From: Cupriavidus sp. MP-37
Lineage (GTDB): Bacteria; Pseudomonadota; Gammaproteobacteria; Burkholderiales; Burkholderiaceae
NCBI RefSeq assembly: GCF_020618415.1
Contig: NZ_CP085345.1
Coordinates: forward strand, 992,001 to 1,056,000
Reading direction: 5' to 3'
DNA length: 64,000 nt
Shown here: piece after piece, positions 1 to 9,016 of the stretch
How the letters are laid out: every line of letters begins with the position of its first letter
Position numbering within the stretch: position 1 is the stretch's first letter
Notes under the pieces: model-generated
Told to the model about the DNA's origin: nothing
The model's input: only the letters and a program-made list of their open reading frames with translations
Database searches by the model: none
Made by a program: the position numbers and the translations under genes

Positions 1-626
1 CCGGTGCGTTCGGCATGGCGCAGCGCGGCCAGCACCGCCACGGTGGCGTACATGCCGGTCAGCATGTCGACCACCGCCACGCCCACCTTCTGCGGCCCGC
101 CGCCGGGCAGGTCGTCGCGCTCGCCGGTGACGCTCATCAGGCCGCCCAGGCCCTGGAAGATGAAGTCATAGCCCGGCTTGTGCGCGCTCGGCCCGGTCTG
201 GCCATAGCCTGTGATCGAGCAGTAGACCAGCGCCGGGTTGACGGCCTTCAGGCTGTCGTAGTCCAGCCCGTAGCGCTTGAGGTCGCCGACCTTGTAGTTC
301 TCCAGCACGATCTGCGACTTCGCGGCCAGCTCGCGCACGATCTGCTGCCCCTGCGCGCTGGCGATATCCAGCGTGACCGACTGCTTGCCGCGGTTGGCGC
401 CGGCAAAGTAGGTGGCGTCGCGCGACGGCTGCCCGTCCGCGCCGGGCAGCCACGGCGGCCCCCACGAACGGGTATCGTCGCCGGCGCCGGGGCGCTCCAC
501 CTTGATCACCTCGGCGCCCAGGTCCGCCAGGTTCTGCGCGCACCACGGGCCGGCCAGGATGCGCGACAGGTCCAGCACGCGCACGCCGGCCAGCGCGCCG
601 CGCGCCGGCGCTTGGCCGCCGGCCAT
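1..626 (-). CDS. CaiB/BaiF family III CoA-transferase, partial at the left edge
   Basis: About 208 N-terminal residues lie in the window and the rest runs off the left edge. The translation begins MAGGQAPARGALAGVRVLDL and continues with the family signature 'LADLGAEVIKVERP', then 'NRGKQSVTLD', 'ITGYGQTGP' and a 'VVDMLTG' segment whose Asp aligns with the catalytic Asp of formyl-CoA transferase. Family III enzymes move CoA between carboxylic acids through an aspartyl-CoA thioester. The ATG overlaps the stop of the upstream SDR (TGATG), so the two are translationally coupled and probably form one operon controlled by the divergent LysR. The substrate is unknown. Confidence 0.88.
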   Translation of the reverse strand, partial: MAGGQAPARGALAGVRVLDLSRILAGPWCAQNLADLGAEVIKVERPGAGDDTRSWGPPWLPGADGQPSRDATYFAGANRGKQSVTLDIASAQGQQIVRELAAKSQIVLENYKVGDLKRYGLDYDSLKAVNPALVYCSITGYGQTGPSAHKPGYDFIFQGLGGLMSVTGERDDLPGGGPQKVGVAVVDMLTGMYATVAVLAALRHAERT

Positions 627-1540
627 CAGATCGGGTCCCAGCTGATCACGTCGGGCGAGCGCTCCAGCTTGAAGAAGCTGTTGCGCATCGCCGGCATGGC
701 GATCTCGCCCACCGACTCGGGCGTCCAGCCCTCGCTCATGTGGACCGAGCGCACCGGACGCGGCTGGCTCATCAGGATGATCTCGTTGGCACGCACCGCG
801 AAGATCTGGCCGTTGACCTCGCTCGCCGCCGGGCTGGCCAGGTAGACCGCGACCGGGCCGATCTTGCCGGCTTCCATCTTCTGCAGCTTGGCCACGCGCG
901 CCTTTTCTTCCGGGGTCTCGGCCGGGATCGAGCTGGTCATGCGGCTCCACGCGAACGGCGCGATGCAGTTCGAGCGCACGTTGAAGCGCTGCATGTCCAG
1001 CGCGATCGACTTGGACAGCGCGGCGATGCCCAGCTTGGCCGCCGAATAGTTGGCCTGGCCCAGGTTGCCGATCAGGCCCGAGGTGGAGGTCATGTGCACG
1101 TAGGCGCCGCTCTCCTGGTCCTTGAAGTAGTTGGCCGCGGCGCGGCTGACGAAGAAGGTGCCGTTCAGGTGCACGTCGATCACCGCGCGCCATTCTTCCT
1201 CGTTCATCTTGAAGAACATGCGGTCGCGCAGGTTGCCGGCGTTGTTGACCACGGCGTCGATGCGGCCGAAATTGTCGAGCGCGCATTGCACGATGGCATT
1301 GGCGCCGGCCCAGGTCGACACGCTGTCGGTGTTGGCCACGGCTTCGCCGCCGGCGGCGCGGATTTCTTCGACCACGCGTTGCGCGGGGCCGGCGTCGCCG
1401 CCCTCGCCCGACATCGATACGCCCAGGTCATTGACCACCACCCTGGCGCCCGCGGCCGCCATGGCCAGCGCGATGCCGCGTCCGATCCCGCCCCCAGCGC
1501 CCGTCACCAGCGCGACCTTGCCTGCCATCAAACCGCTCAT
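626..1540 (-). CDS. SDR-family oxidoreductase, probable 3-hydroxyacyl-CoA dehydrogenase
   Basis: A 304-residue classical short-chain dehydrogenase. It shows the nucleotide-binding TGAGGGIG at residues 13-20, NNAG at 99-102, and Tyr165/Lys169 in YSAAK preceded by a Ser/Thr-rich strand. The long C-terminal tail and overall pattern resemble the hydroxyacyl-CoA dehydrogenase domain of peroxisomal-type multifunctional enzymes (17beta-HSD type 4 group). The start is supported by AGAGGAG seven bases upstream. It is cotranscribed with the CaiB gene that begins inside its stop codon and faces a LysR gene across a 189-bp gap. The predicted role is NAD(P)-dependent oxidation of a 3-hydroxyacyl-CoA; the substrate is not deducible. 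Confidence 0.85.
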   Translation of the reverse strand: MSGLMAGKVALVTGAGGGIGRGIALAMAAAGARVVVNDLGVSMSGEGGDAGPAQRVVEEIRAAGGEAVANTDSVSTWAGANAIVQCALDNFGRIDAVVNNAGNLRDRMFFKMNEEEWRAVIDVHLNGTFFVSRAAANYFKDQESGAYVHMTSTSGLIGNLGQANYSAAKLGIAALSKSIALDMQRFNVRSNCIAPFAWSRMTSSIPAETPEEKARVAKLQKMEAGKIGPVAVYLASPAASEVNGQIFAVRANEIILMSQPRPVRSVHMSEGWTPESVGEIAMPAMRNSFFKLERSPDVISWDPI

Positions 1541-1729
1541 TGCTTGCTCCTCTGAATACTTTTTTGTGCGGTCACCGACCGCAAACCCGGCGAAACAGCC
1601 CCGCGCAGCGGGCAGCGCCCGCCCGTGCGGTCAATCCGGATGTCCATGCCGCAGCGGATACGATAAATTGACGCCCGACCCTTTGGAATTCACGAATCAC
1701 AAAACTGGCCTTTGGCCTGACAGAAGCCC

Positions 1730-2632
1730 ATGCATTACGACCTGACCGACCTCCGCCTCTTCCTGAATGTCGGCGAGACGGAGAACCTGACCCGTGCCGC
1801 CGAGCGCAGCTTTCTGTCGCTGCCCGCCGCCAGCACGCGGATCAAGCAGCTGGAAGAGGCGTTCCAGACACAATTGCTGATCCGGCAGGTCAAGGGCGTG
1901 CGGCTCACGCCGGCGGGCGATGCGCTGCTGCGCCATGCGCGCGAGGTCTTCCGCGAGCTCGAATGCCTGCACGCGGACCTGCGGCCGTATGCCAAGGGCG
2001 TGAAGGGCCGCGTGCGGCTGCTGGCCAATACCACCGCGACCAATTCGTTCCTCGCCGCCGGGGTCTCGCGCTTCCTCAGCGAGAACCCGGACGTGGACAT
2101 CGAGCTGGAAGAGCACCTGTCGCAGGAGATCGTGTCGGCGATCAGCGCCGGCGCGGCGGATCTCGGCATCGTCGCCGGCGAGGTCGCGACGCAGGACCTG
2201 GACGCGATGCACCTGTGCAGCGACGCGCTGATCGTGATCGCACCCGTCAACCATCCGCTGCCGACGTTCAAGCGGCTGCATTTCGCCGACCTGCTCGATA
2301 CCTGCCGCTTTGTCGGGCTGAACCAGTTCAGCGCGATCCAGTCCTTCCTCGACCGCATTGCCGCCGGCATGGGCAAGCGCATCAGCCTGCGCATCCAGGT
2401 GGGCAGCTTCGATGCGGTCTGCCGCATGGTCGAGGCCGGCGCGGGCATTGCCATCGTTCCCAACAGCTGCGCGCGCCGCTATGCCAGCCGCAAGGTGCTG
2501 CGCTTTATCCCGCTGGAAGACGAATGGGCCAAGCGCGAGTTGCGCCTGGTGCGACGGCCCGGGCGCGAACTGCCCCAGTTTGCCGAAACCCTGATCCAGT
2601 ACCTGGTCGACGCCGCGCGCGAGCCGGTGTAG
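1730..2632 (+). CDS. LysR-family transcriptional regulator
   Basis: A 300-residue LysR protein. The N-terminal winged helix-turn-helix (about residues 5-63) has the usual 'FL.V.E..NLTRAAER..LS.PAAS.RIK.LE' pattern, followed by a linker helix and a two-lobe effector domain ending in 'AGAGIAIVPN'. It is divergent from the SDR/CaiB pair, the usual arrangement for a LysR regulator and its target. The 189-bp gap (1541-1729) should hold both promoters. I did not find a convincing T-N11-A operator there. The inducer is unknown, presumably an acid or CoA ester handled by the neighbouring genes. Confidence 0.92.
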   Translation: MHYDLTDLRLFLNVGETENLTRAAERSFLSLPAASTRIKQLEEAFQTQLLIRQVKGVRLTPAGDALLRHAREVFRELECLHADLRPYAKGVKGRVRLLANTTATNSFLAAGVSRFLSENPDVDIELEEHLSQEIVSAISAGAADLGIVAGEVATQDLDAMHLCSDALIVIAPVNHPLPTFKRLHFADLLDTCRFVGLNQFSAIQSFLDRIAAGMGKRISLRIQVGSFDAVCRMVEAGAGIAIVPNSCARRYASRKVLRFIPLEDEWAKRELRLVRRPGRELPQFAETLIQYLVDAAREPV

Positions 2633-2648
2633 CGCGGCGCGGGCCCTA

Positions 2649-3152
2649 TCAGCCTGCGCCCGGCCCGCCGTGGACCATCAGCGCCGCGAGCGGACGCAGC
2701 GACACCACCATCGTCAGCAGCAGCAGGCCCATGGCGAACACGCCCGGCCAGCTGGTGCGGCCGCGGCGCTCCAGCGAGTCGTTTTCCAATTCGGGCGAGT
2801 AGTGGTACGTGCGCAGATGCCGGATGGTGGCCTCGGCATGCCGGCGGTACAGCTCGTTGCCGTACAGCCCCAGCAGCAGCGCCATCGCGTACAGCAACGG
2901 CCGGCCCGCCAGCGGCAACTGCAGGCCGAACCAGGCGTGCAGCAGCGGCTCGGCGCCGACGATCAGCGCATAGACCCCCACCTGCCAGTACATGCGCCGG
3001 TAAGCCATCCAGAACGGGCCCAGCAGGCAGGCCGCCCAGTTCCACGAGATGCCGCCGTGGGTCGCGGCCACCGACCAGCGCTCGCCGTAGTATGGAAATC
3101 GCGGGCCCACGAATGCGGCCAGCGCCGCGTCGTCACGGATCGATGCATGCAT
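2649..3152 (-). CDS. DUF2628 inner-membrane protein
   Basis: A 167-residue protein with the DUF2628 hallmark around residues 36-54: 'SWNWAACLLGPFWMAYRRMY'. About four hydrophobic segments follow (roughly residues 40-70, 80-98 and 138-160). GAGG lies five bases before the ATG. DUF2628 proteins are small membrane proteins of unknown function, found widely in Proteobacteria. It converges on the LysR gene with a 16-bp gap. Nothing links it to the catabolic genes. Confidence 0.8.
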   Translation of the reverse strand: MHASIRDDAALAAFVGPRFPYYGERWSVAATHGGISWNWAACLLGPFWMAYRRMYWQVGVYALIVGAEPLLHAWFGLQLPLAGRPLLYAMALLLGLYGNELYRRHAEATIRHLRTYHYSPELENDSLERRGRTSWPGVFAMGLLLLTMVVSLRPLAALMVHGGPGAG

Positions 3153-3336
3153 GCCAACCTCCCCTCTGCTGCGTCGGCGGCGCCCTGGTTTCGCGGCGCG
3201 GCCTGTGCCACAGCATAGGGCGCGCGCGGCCCTGGCTGTGTGCGCCGGCGCGCATTCGGCGCGGGAAAGCCGTCGGAGAGTGGTGGTTCGGCGCGCAAGG
3301 GCACAGACCGGCGCACCGGTCCGTGGTGCGGCGACG

Positions 3337-3804
3337 CTACTTCCAGCGTTGCAGGATCTGCAGGATGACCAGCGTGAATACCGTGGCGATCACCGCCGTG
3401 GTGTCGCGCCCGAGCCCCGCCGCCACGCCGATGGCCGCCACCATCCAGATGCTGGCCGCGGTGGTCAGCCCCTTGATATGGGCTTCGTCGTTCTGCTTGA
3501 GGATGGCGCCGGCGCCCAGGAAGCCGATGCCGGCGATCAGCCCTTGGAGCACGCGGCTCATATCGGCCAGCGGCACGCCGGCCTGCAGCGGCACCAGCAC
3601 GAACAGCGCCGAGCCCAGCGCCACCAGCATATGGGTGCGCAGCCCCGCCGCCTTGCCGGAAGACTCGCGCTCATAGCCGATCAGGCCGCCGAGCAGCACC
3701 GCCATGCACAGCCGCACCAGGATGCGGGTAGCCTCGGCCGCGTCCGGCACATCGGCAAATTCGGCGCGAAAGGTGCGGAAGATCTCGGTCCAGACAGACT
3801 CCAT
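3337..3804 (-). CDS. MgtC/SapB-family membrane protein
   Basis: A 155-residue integral membrane protein beginning MESVWTEIF. This start is preferred over an in-frame Met 14 codons upstream because GGAGG lies six bases before it. The MgtC-family features are 'LLGGLIGYERE' (about residues 38-48), 'GLRTHMLVALGSALF' and 'GIGFLGAGAILK'. About four membrane segments are visible. Family members are linked to magnesium limitation and membrane energetics, often without demonstrated transport. It is monocistronic; the flanking spacers (3153-3336 and 3805-4016) hold nothing else I recognise. Confidence 0.85.
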   Translation of the reverse strand: MESVWTEIFRTFRAEFADVPDAAEATRILVRLCMAVLLGGLIGYERESSGKAAGLRTHMLVALGSALFVLVPLQAGVPLADMSRVLQGLIAGIGFLGAGAILKQNDEAHIKGLTTAASIWMVAAIGVAAGLGRDTTAVIATVFTLVILQILQRWK

Positions 3805-4016
3805 CGCCAACCTCCGGGGACTTGGATGCAGGCCTGAGCGTAGCACGGCACACCTGGGCTACGGCAAGACTTGCGCGGCACATCCACGGGCCGGCCGGAG
3901 TGTGCGGGGCCTGTGCGGCGGCGTCCTACACGGCAAGCGGAAGCTACCCGACAGTCCCGCCGGCGCGGCATTTCTATATTGGAATCACCAACCACAGTCC
4001 TCCATGGAGTTGCACC

Positions 4017-4091
4017 ATGCCCTATATCCTCGCCTGGCTACTTGGTGTTCCGGCCTTTGTCCTGGTCCTGATCTGGCTCTTCGTCCACTGA
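4017..4091 (+). CDS. 24-residue single-span membrane peptide
   Basis: A short reading frame encodes MPYILAWLLGVPAFVLVLIW plus LFVH, almost entirely hydrophobic and long enough for one membrane helix. GGAG is positioned 8-11 bases before the ATG, and a strong hairpin follows 60 bases after the stop. Together these suggest a real monocistronic small protein. Function is unknown. The combination of start site, composition and terminator-like hairpin is the only support, so it remains tentative. Confidence 0.5.
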   Translation: MPYILAWLLGVPAFVLVLIWLFVH

Positions 4092-4151
4092 CGGCAGGCG
4101 GTGCCATGGCACCGGCCCACTCTCCACCGGCGCCCCGCGCGCCACCCCTGC

Positions 4152-4171
4152 ACGCCCGGTTCGCCGGGCGT
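4152..4171 (+). terminator. Hairpin after the small membrane peptide gene
   Basis: A perfect eight-base-pair stem, ACGCCCGG / CCGGGCGT, closed by a TTCG loop, lies 60 bp downstream of the 24-residue reading frame. The following 'tcttgc' is a poor T-tract, so it could be a weak intrinsic terminator or an RNA-stability element. The remaining spacer to 4308 shows no other structure. Confidence 0.5.
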
Positions 4172-4308
4172 CTTGCATGGTGGCAGCGCCCCGCTGCGAC
4201 GCTTGCTGCCCACCTAAGCCGCCCCTAAGCCGCTCTTTCGCAAATCCGAATTTCAGCGTGCAGGGGGCTCGGGAATAATGGCCTCCAGTTCCAATCGACC
4301 CGGCGACC

Positions 4309-5478
4309 ATGCACGCAGACCAGGATCCCGACCAGCTGTACCCCGAAATCCGCGAGGCGGTGCGCAGCCTGTGCGCGGGTTTCGATTCGGCGTACTGGCA
4401 ACGGGTGGAAGAGCAGGAAGCCTTTCCCGAGCGCTTTGTCCAGGCGCTGACGCAGGCGGGCTGGCTGTCGGCGCTGATTCCTGAAGCCTATGGCGGCTCG
4501 GGGCTATCGCTGACCGCGGCGTCGGTCATCATGGAAGAAATCAACCGCAGCGGCGGCAATTCCGGCGCCTGCCACGGGCAGATGTACGTGATGGGCTGCC
4601 TGCTGCGCCACGGCTCCGAAGCACAGAAACAGCGCTGGCTGCCGGCCATCGCCTCGGGCGAGCTGCGCATGCAGTCGATGGCCGTGACCGAGCCCAGCAC
4701 CGGCACCGACACCACCAAGCTGAAGACCACCGCGGTGCGCCACGGCGACAAGTACCTCGTCAATGGCCAGAAGGTATGGATTTCGCGCGTGCAGCACTCG
4801 GACCTGATGCTGCTGCTGGCGCGCACCACGCCGCTGGACCAGGTCAAGCGCAAGTCCGAGGGCCTGTCGGTGTTCGTGGTCGACCTGCGCGATGCCATCG
4901 GCAAGGGCCTGACGGTCAAGCCGATCCGCAACATGGTCAACCACGAGACCAACGAGCTGTTCTTCGACAACCTGGAAGTCCCCGCCGCAAACCTGATCGG
5001 CGAGGAAGGCCAGGGCCTGACGTACATCCTCGACGGCCTCAACGCCGAGCGCATCCTGATCGCCGCCGAGTGCATCGGCGACGGCTACTGGTTTGTCGAG
5101 CGCGCCAGCAACTACGCGCGCGACCGCATCGTGTTCGACCGCCCGATCGGCCAGAACCAGGCCGTGCAATTCCCGATCGCGCGCGCGTACGTCAACGTCG
5201 AGGCCGCCAGCCTGATGCGCTACAAGGCGGCACGGCTGTTCGACGCCGGCAGGCCGTGCGGCAAGGAAGCCAATATCGCCAAGCTGCTGGCCGCCGATGC
5301 CTCGTGGGAAGCCGCCAACGTGTGCCTGCAGACGCATGGCGGCTTTGGCTTCGCCGCCGAATACGACATCGAGCGCAAGTTCCGCGAGACCCGCCTGTAC
5401 CAGGTGGCGCCGATCTCGACCAACCTGATCCTGTCCTACGTGGCCGAGCACGTGCTCGAGTTGCCGCGTTCGTTCTGA
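4309..5478 (+). CDS. Acyl-CoA dehydrogenase
   Basis: A 389-residue acyl-CoA dehydrogenase: helical N-domain, a central beta-domain with 'AVTEPSTGTDTTKLKT' and 'VNGQKVWISR', and a C-domain with 'RPIGQNQAVQFPIA' and 'QTHGGFGFAAEYDIERKFRE'. It would use FAD to introduce an alpha,beta double bond into an acyl-CoA. It is the first gene of a same-strand run with a CaiB-type transferase (9-bp gap), MmgE/PrpD, CitE and a hotdog hydratase. If that run acts on a C5 dicarboxylate, this enzyme could be a methylsuccinyl-CoA-type dehydrogenase; that is inference. The ribosome site before the ATG is weak. Confidence 0.9.
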   Translation: MHADQDPDQLYPEIREAVRSLCAGFDSAYWQRVEEQEAFPERFVQALTQAGWLSALIPEAYGGSGLSLTAASVIMEEINRSGGNSGACHGQMYVMGCLLRHGSEAQKQRWLPAIASGELRMQSMAVTEPSTGTDTTKLKTTAVRHGDKYLVNGQKVWISRVQHSDLMLLLARTTPLDQVKRKSEGLSVFVVDLRDAIGKGLTVKPIRNMVNHETNELFFDNLEVPAANLIGEEGQGLTYILDGLNAERILIAAECIGDGYWFVERASNYARDRIVFDRPIGQNQAVQFPIARAYVNVEAASLMRYKAARLFDAGRPCGKEANIAKLLAADASWEAANVCLQTHGGFGFAAEYDIERKFRETRLYQVAPISTNLILSYVAEHVLELPRSF

Positions 5479-5487
5479 GAACCCTAC

Positions 5488-6684
5488 ATGTCCCACTCCT
5501 CCCAAGGCATCCGCCCGCTCGACGGCATCCGCGTGGTCTCGCTCGAGCACGCCGTGGCCGCGCCCTTCGCCACGCGCCAGCTGGCCGACCTGGGCGCGCG
5601 CGTGATCAAGGTCGAGCGTCCCGGCGTGGGCGACTTCGCGCGCGGCTATGACCAGTCCGTGCACGGCCAGGCCTCTTACTTCGTCTGGCTCAACCGGGGC
5701 AAGGAAAGCCTGGCCCTGGACCTGAAGGACAGCGAAGCGCAGGCCATCCTGCACCGCCTGCTGGCCGACGCCGACGTGCTGGTGCAGAACCTGGCCCCCG
5801 GCGCCGCCGCCCGCATGGGGCTGGATTTCGACACCCTGCACGGCAAGTACGAGAAGCTGATCGTCTGCGACATCTCCGGCTACGGCGATTCGGGCCCCTA
5901 TCGCGACAAGAAGGCCTACGACCTGCTGATCCAGGCCGCCGCCGGCCTGGTGGGCCTGACCGGCGGCCCCAACGAGCCCTCGCGTGCCGGCGTGTCGATC
6001 GCCGATATCTCGGCCGGCATGTACGCCTACAGCGGGATCCTGTCGGCGCTGCTGCAGCGCGGCCGCACCGGCAAGGGCCTGCGCGTGCAGGTGACCATGT
6101 TCGAAGCCATGGCGGAGTGGATGAACCAGGTGCTCTATTTCGGCCACTACGGCGGCACCACGCCGGCGCGCGTGGGCGCCTCGCACCCGACCATCGCCCC
6201 GTATGGCGTGCATCGCACCAGCAATGGCAGCGTGATCTTCAGCGTGCAGAACGAACGCGAGTTCGCCAATTTCTGCGAGATCGTGCTCGGCGACCGCGCG
6301 CTGGCGCAGGACGAGCGCTATGCCAGCAATACCGCGCGCGTGCGCCACCGCGCCGAACTGACCGCGCTGATCGAAGCCCGCTTCGCCTCGCTGACGGTGG
6401 CGCAGGCCGAGGCGCTGCTGGACCAGGCGCAGATCGCCAATGCGCCGATGAACGACATCGACGCCGTCTGGAACCATCCGCAACTGCAGGCGCGCCAGCG
6501 CTGGCGCGAAGTCAACACGCCGAACGGCCCGATCGGCGCGCTGCTGCCGCCGGCCAACTTGTCGGGCGTGGAACCCGTCATGGGCGACGTGCCGGCGCTG
6601 GGCGCGCACAGCCGCAGCATCCTGGCCGAACTGGGCTACGGCGCGGGCGACATCGACGCCCTGGCGGCCAAGCGCACCATCTGA
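5488..6684 (+). CDS. CaiB-type CoA-transferase, itaconate/citramalate transferase-like
   Basis: A 398-residue family III CoA-transferase. It has 'QLADLGARVIKVERPGVGDFARGYD' near the N-terminus, 'LNRGKESLALDLKD', 'CDISGYGDSGPYRDKKAYD' and 'SIADISAGMYAYSGIL', whose Asp is the predicted acyl-aspartate nucleophile. The last block is typical of transferases acting on itaconate, mesaconate or citramalate with succinyl-CoA as donor. Its position beside a CitE-type lyase and a mesaconyl-CoA-hydratase-like protein supports the same class of substrate. Exact specificity is not shown by sequence. Confidence 0.88.
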   Translation: MSHSSQGIRPLDGIRVVSLEHAVAAPFATRQLADLGARVIKVERPGVGDFARGYDQSVHGQASYFVWLNRGKESLALDLKDSEAQAILHRLLADADVLVQNLAPGAAARMGLDFDTLHGKYEKLIVCDISGYGDSGPYRDKKAYDLLIQAAAGLVGLTGGPNEPSRAGVSIADISAGMYAYSGILSALLQRGRTGKGLRVQVTMFEAMAEWMNQVLYFGHYGGTTPARVGASHPTIAPYGVHRTSNGSVIFSVQNEREFANFCEIVLGDRALAQDERYASNTARVRHRAELTALIEARFASLTVAQAEALLDQAQIANAPMNDIDAVWNHPQLQARQRWREVNTPNGPIGALLPPANLSGVEPVMGDVPALGAHSRSILAELGYGAGDIDALAAKRTI

Positions 6685-6757
6685 ATCCGATACCAGCGTC
6701 CGCGCACACCGGGCGCTTTTCTCTTTCCGCAAGCACTGTTCACTCTCCGGAGCCGGC

Positions 6758-8140
6758 ATGAGCCAAGCCGCAGACACCACTTACCCGACCCGCCAGCTTT
6801 GCGAATTCCTGGCCAACCTCAAGCTGTCCGACGTGCCCGCGCCCGTGATCGAGCGCACCAAGGACCTGTTTCTCGATTGGATCGCCTCGGCCATCGCCGG
6901 CAAGGACGCCCCGGCCGTGCGCAAGCTGCAGGAATTCGCCGCGGCCATGGGCCCGTCCGACGGCGGCGCCGAAGTGCTGGTCGACCGCCGCCGCACCTCG
7001 CCCTACTTTGCCGCGCTGATCAACGGCGCTTCGTCGCACGTGGTCGAGCAGGACGACGTGCACAACGGCTCGGTGCTGCATCCGGCCGCGGTGGTGTTCC
7101 CCGCCGTGGTCGCCGCCGCGCAGGCCGAGGGCAAGACCGGCGCCGAGGTACTGCTGGCCTCGATCGCGGGCTATGAAGCCGGCATCCGCATCGGCGAGTT
7201 CATGGGCCGCTCGCACTACCGCGTGTTCCACACCACCGGCACCGTCGGCACGCTGGCCGCCGCCGCGGCCGTGGCCAAGTTGTTCGGCCTCGATGCCGAA
7301 GGCATCAACCAGGCGCTGGGCTCGGCCGGCACGCAGGCCGCCGGCCTGTGGGAATTCCTGCGCGACGCCGCCGACTCCAAGCAGCTGCACACCGCCAAGG
7401 CGGCCGCCGACGGCCTGCAGTCGGCGTGGCTGGCGCGCGCCGGCTTTACCGGCGCGAAGCAGATCCTCGAGGGCGCCCAGGGCATGGCCGCCGGCATGTC
7501 GAGCGATGCCAACCCCGCCTGCCTGACCGATGGCCTGGGCACGCGCTGGGCCACCGCCGAGACCTCGTTCAAGTTCTTCGCCTCGTGCCGCCACACGCAC
7601 CCCGCCGCCGATGCGCTGAAGGCGCTGATGCAGCGCGAAGGCGTTGCCGCCGACCAGATCGCCAGCGTCACCACGCACGTGCACCAGGGCGCCATCGACG
7701 TGCTCGGCCCCGTGGTCAATCCCGCCACCATCCACCAGGCCAAGTTCTCGATGGGCACGGTGCTTGGGCTGGTGGCCGTGCATGGCCACGCCGGCCTGGG
7801 CGAGTTCGAGCAGCATGCGCTGCAGGACCCCGGGGTGGCCGCGTTCCGTGGCAAAGTCGAGATGGAACTGGACGCCGAGATCAATGCCGCCTACCCGCGC
7901 CAGTGGATCGGCCGCGTGACCGCCAGGACCACCGACGGCCGCACGCTGGCCGCGCGCGTCGACGTGCCCAAGGGCGATCCCGACAACACCCTGTCGCGCC
8001 CGGAACTGGAGGCCAAGGCGCTGCAGCTGGGCGCGTTCCGCCAGGGCGCGAGCGAGGCCGAGATGCGCGCCATCATCGCGCGCGTGTGGTCGCTGGAGCA
8101 GGCGCCCAACGTCAACGACTGGCTGCCGGCCGCGCGCTGA
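6758..8140 (+). CDS. MmgE/PrpD-family protein
   Basis: A 460-residue MmgE/PrpD protein: an N-terminal helical domain with 'KDLFLDWIASAIAG', then 'INGASSHVVEQDDVHNGSVLHPAAVVFPA', 'YEAGIRIGEFMG' and 'HTAKAAADGLQSAWLARAGFTG'. The family includes 2-methylcitrate dehydratase (PrpD) and cis-aconitate decarboxylase, which makes itaconate. Family membership is clear but the reaction is not. In this operon a dehydratase, isomerase or decarboxylase feeding a C5 dicarboxylate route is plausible. GGAG precedes the ATG, and the CitE-like gene follows after 9 bp. Confidence 0.88.
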   Translation: MSQAADTTYPTRQLCEFLANLKLSDVPAPVIERTKDLFLDWIASAIAGKDAPAVRKLQEFAAAMGPSDGGAEVLVDRRRTSPYFAALINGASSHVVEQDDVHNGSVLHPAAVVFPAVVAAAQAEGKTGAEVLLASIAGYEAGIRIGEFMGRSHYRVFHTTGTVGTLAAAAAVAKLFGLDAEGINQALGSAGTQAAGLWEFLRDAADSKQLHTAKAAADGLQSAWLARAGFTGAKQILEGAQGMAAGMSSDANPACLTDGLGTRWATAETSFKFFASCRHTHPAADALKALMQREGVAADQIASVTTHVHQGAIDVLGPVVNPATIHQAKFSMGTVLGLVAVHGHAGLGEFEQHALQDPGVAAFRGKVEMELDAEINAAYPRQWIGRVTARTTDGRTLAARVDVPKGDPDNTLSRPELEAKALQLGAFRQGASEAEMRAIIARVWSLEQAPNVNDWLPAAR

Positions 8141-8149
8141 GGAGTCGCC

Positions 8150-8974
8150 ATGTCCACCGCTGTGACCTACCTGTTCGTGCCGGGCGACCGGCCCGAACGC
8201 TTCGACAAGGCCGCTGCCGCCGGCCCTGACGTGATGATCCTCGACCTCGAGGATGCGGTCCATCCGGACGCCAAGCCCGCAGCGCGCGAGGCCATCGCCG
8301 CATGGCTGACCGCCAAGCCCGGCGCCAAGGCCTTCGTGCGCATCAACGACAGCGCCTCGCCCGCCTTTGCCGCGGACCTGGCCTGGCTGCGCGCCATGCC
8401 TGCCGGCACGGCGCTGGCCGGGCTGCTGGTGCCCAAGGCCGAGGATGCCGCCGCGCTGAATACCATCGCGCAGGCCCTGCGGGCGATCAATCCGCAAGGC
8501 GAGCTGGTCGCCATCATCGAGACCGCACTCGGCCTGCACCAGGTCGATGCCGTGGCATCGGCCGGCGGCGTGGCGCGGCTGGCGTTCGGCTCGCTCGACT
8601 ATGCCGTCGACCTGGGCTGCAGCCATAGCCGCGATGCGCTGGCGTTCGCGCGCGCGCGCATCGTGCTGGCCTCGCGCGTGGCCGGGCTGCCGCCGCCGGT
8701 CGACGGCGTCACCACCGCGCTCAAGGACGAAGCCGTGCTCGCCAGCGACGTCGCCTACGCGCGCGAACTCGGCTTTGCCGGCAAGCTGTGCATCCATCCG
8801 GCGCAGCTGGGCGCGGTGCGCGCCGGCTTCCTGCCCAGCGCAGAACAGCTGGACTGGGCCCGGCGCGTGCTCGACGCTACCGCCAGCGGCAGCCATGCCG
8901 TGCAGGTCGACGGCAAGATGGTCGACCGGCCCGTGATCGAGCAGGCCAAGCGCCTGCTGGCGCTGGCGCAATAG
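8150..8974 (+). CDS. HpcH/HpaI-CitE-type lyase, citramalyl-CoA lyase-like
   Basis: A 274-residue stand-alone CitE-like protein with a TIM-barrel pattern. It has 'YLFVPGDRPERFDKA', the metal-binding 'LDLEDAV' at residues 31-37, 'LLVPKAED', 'IIETALGL', 'LAFGSLDYAVDLG' and 'GKLCIHPAQ'. Such proteins cleave malyl-, beta-methylmalyl- or citramalyl-CoA with Mg2+. The flanking transferase and mesaconyl-CoA-hydratase-like genes favour citramalyl-CoA to acetyl-CoA plus pyruvate. An SD-like GAGG-type sequence overlaps the end of the preceding gene's spacer. Confidence 0.88.
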   Translation: MSTAVTYLFVPGDRPERFDKAAAAGPDVMILDLEDAVHPDAKPAAREAIAAWLTAKPGAKAFVRINDSASPAFAADLAWLRAMPAGTALAGLLVPKAEDAAALNTIAQALRAINPQGELVAIIETALGLHQVDAVASAGGVARLAFGSLDYAVDLGCSHSRDALAFARARIVLASRVAGLPPPVDGVTTALKDEAVLASDVAYARELGFAGKLCIHPAQLGAVRAGFLPSAEQLDWARRVLDATASGSHAVQVDGKMVDRPVIEQAKRLLALAQ

Positions 8975-9016
8975 GCCGCCAATCGACAACCCTTACGCAT
9001 GACAAGGCTCAATGCC

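Noticed and set aside
3822..4091. Longer 89-codon version of the small membrane peptide
   Set aside because: The N-terminal extension runs through the MgtC upstream region, has no ribosome site and looks random. Only the last 24 codons have a good start.
4504..6780. 758-codon open frame on the minus strand
   Set aside because: Antisense shadow of the acyl-CoA dehydrogenase and CoA-transferase genes. Composition is Arg/Ala/His-rich with no domain pattern, as expected in GC-rich DNA.
6740..8989. 749-codon open frame on the minus strand
   Set aside because: Antisense to MmgE/PrpD and CitE genes, no ribosome site and no recognisable motif.
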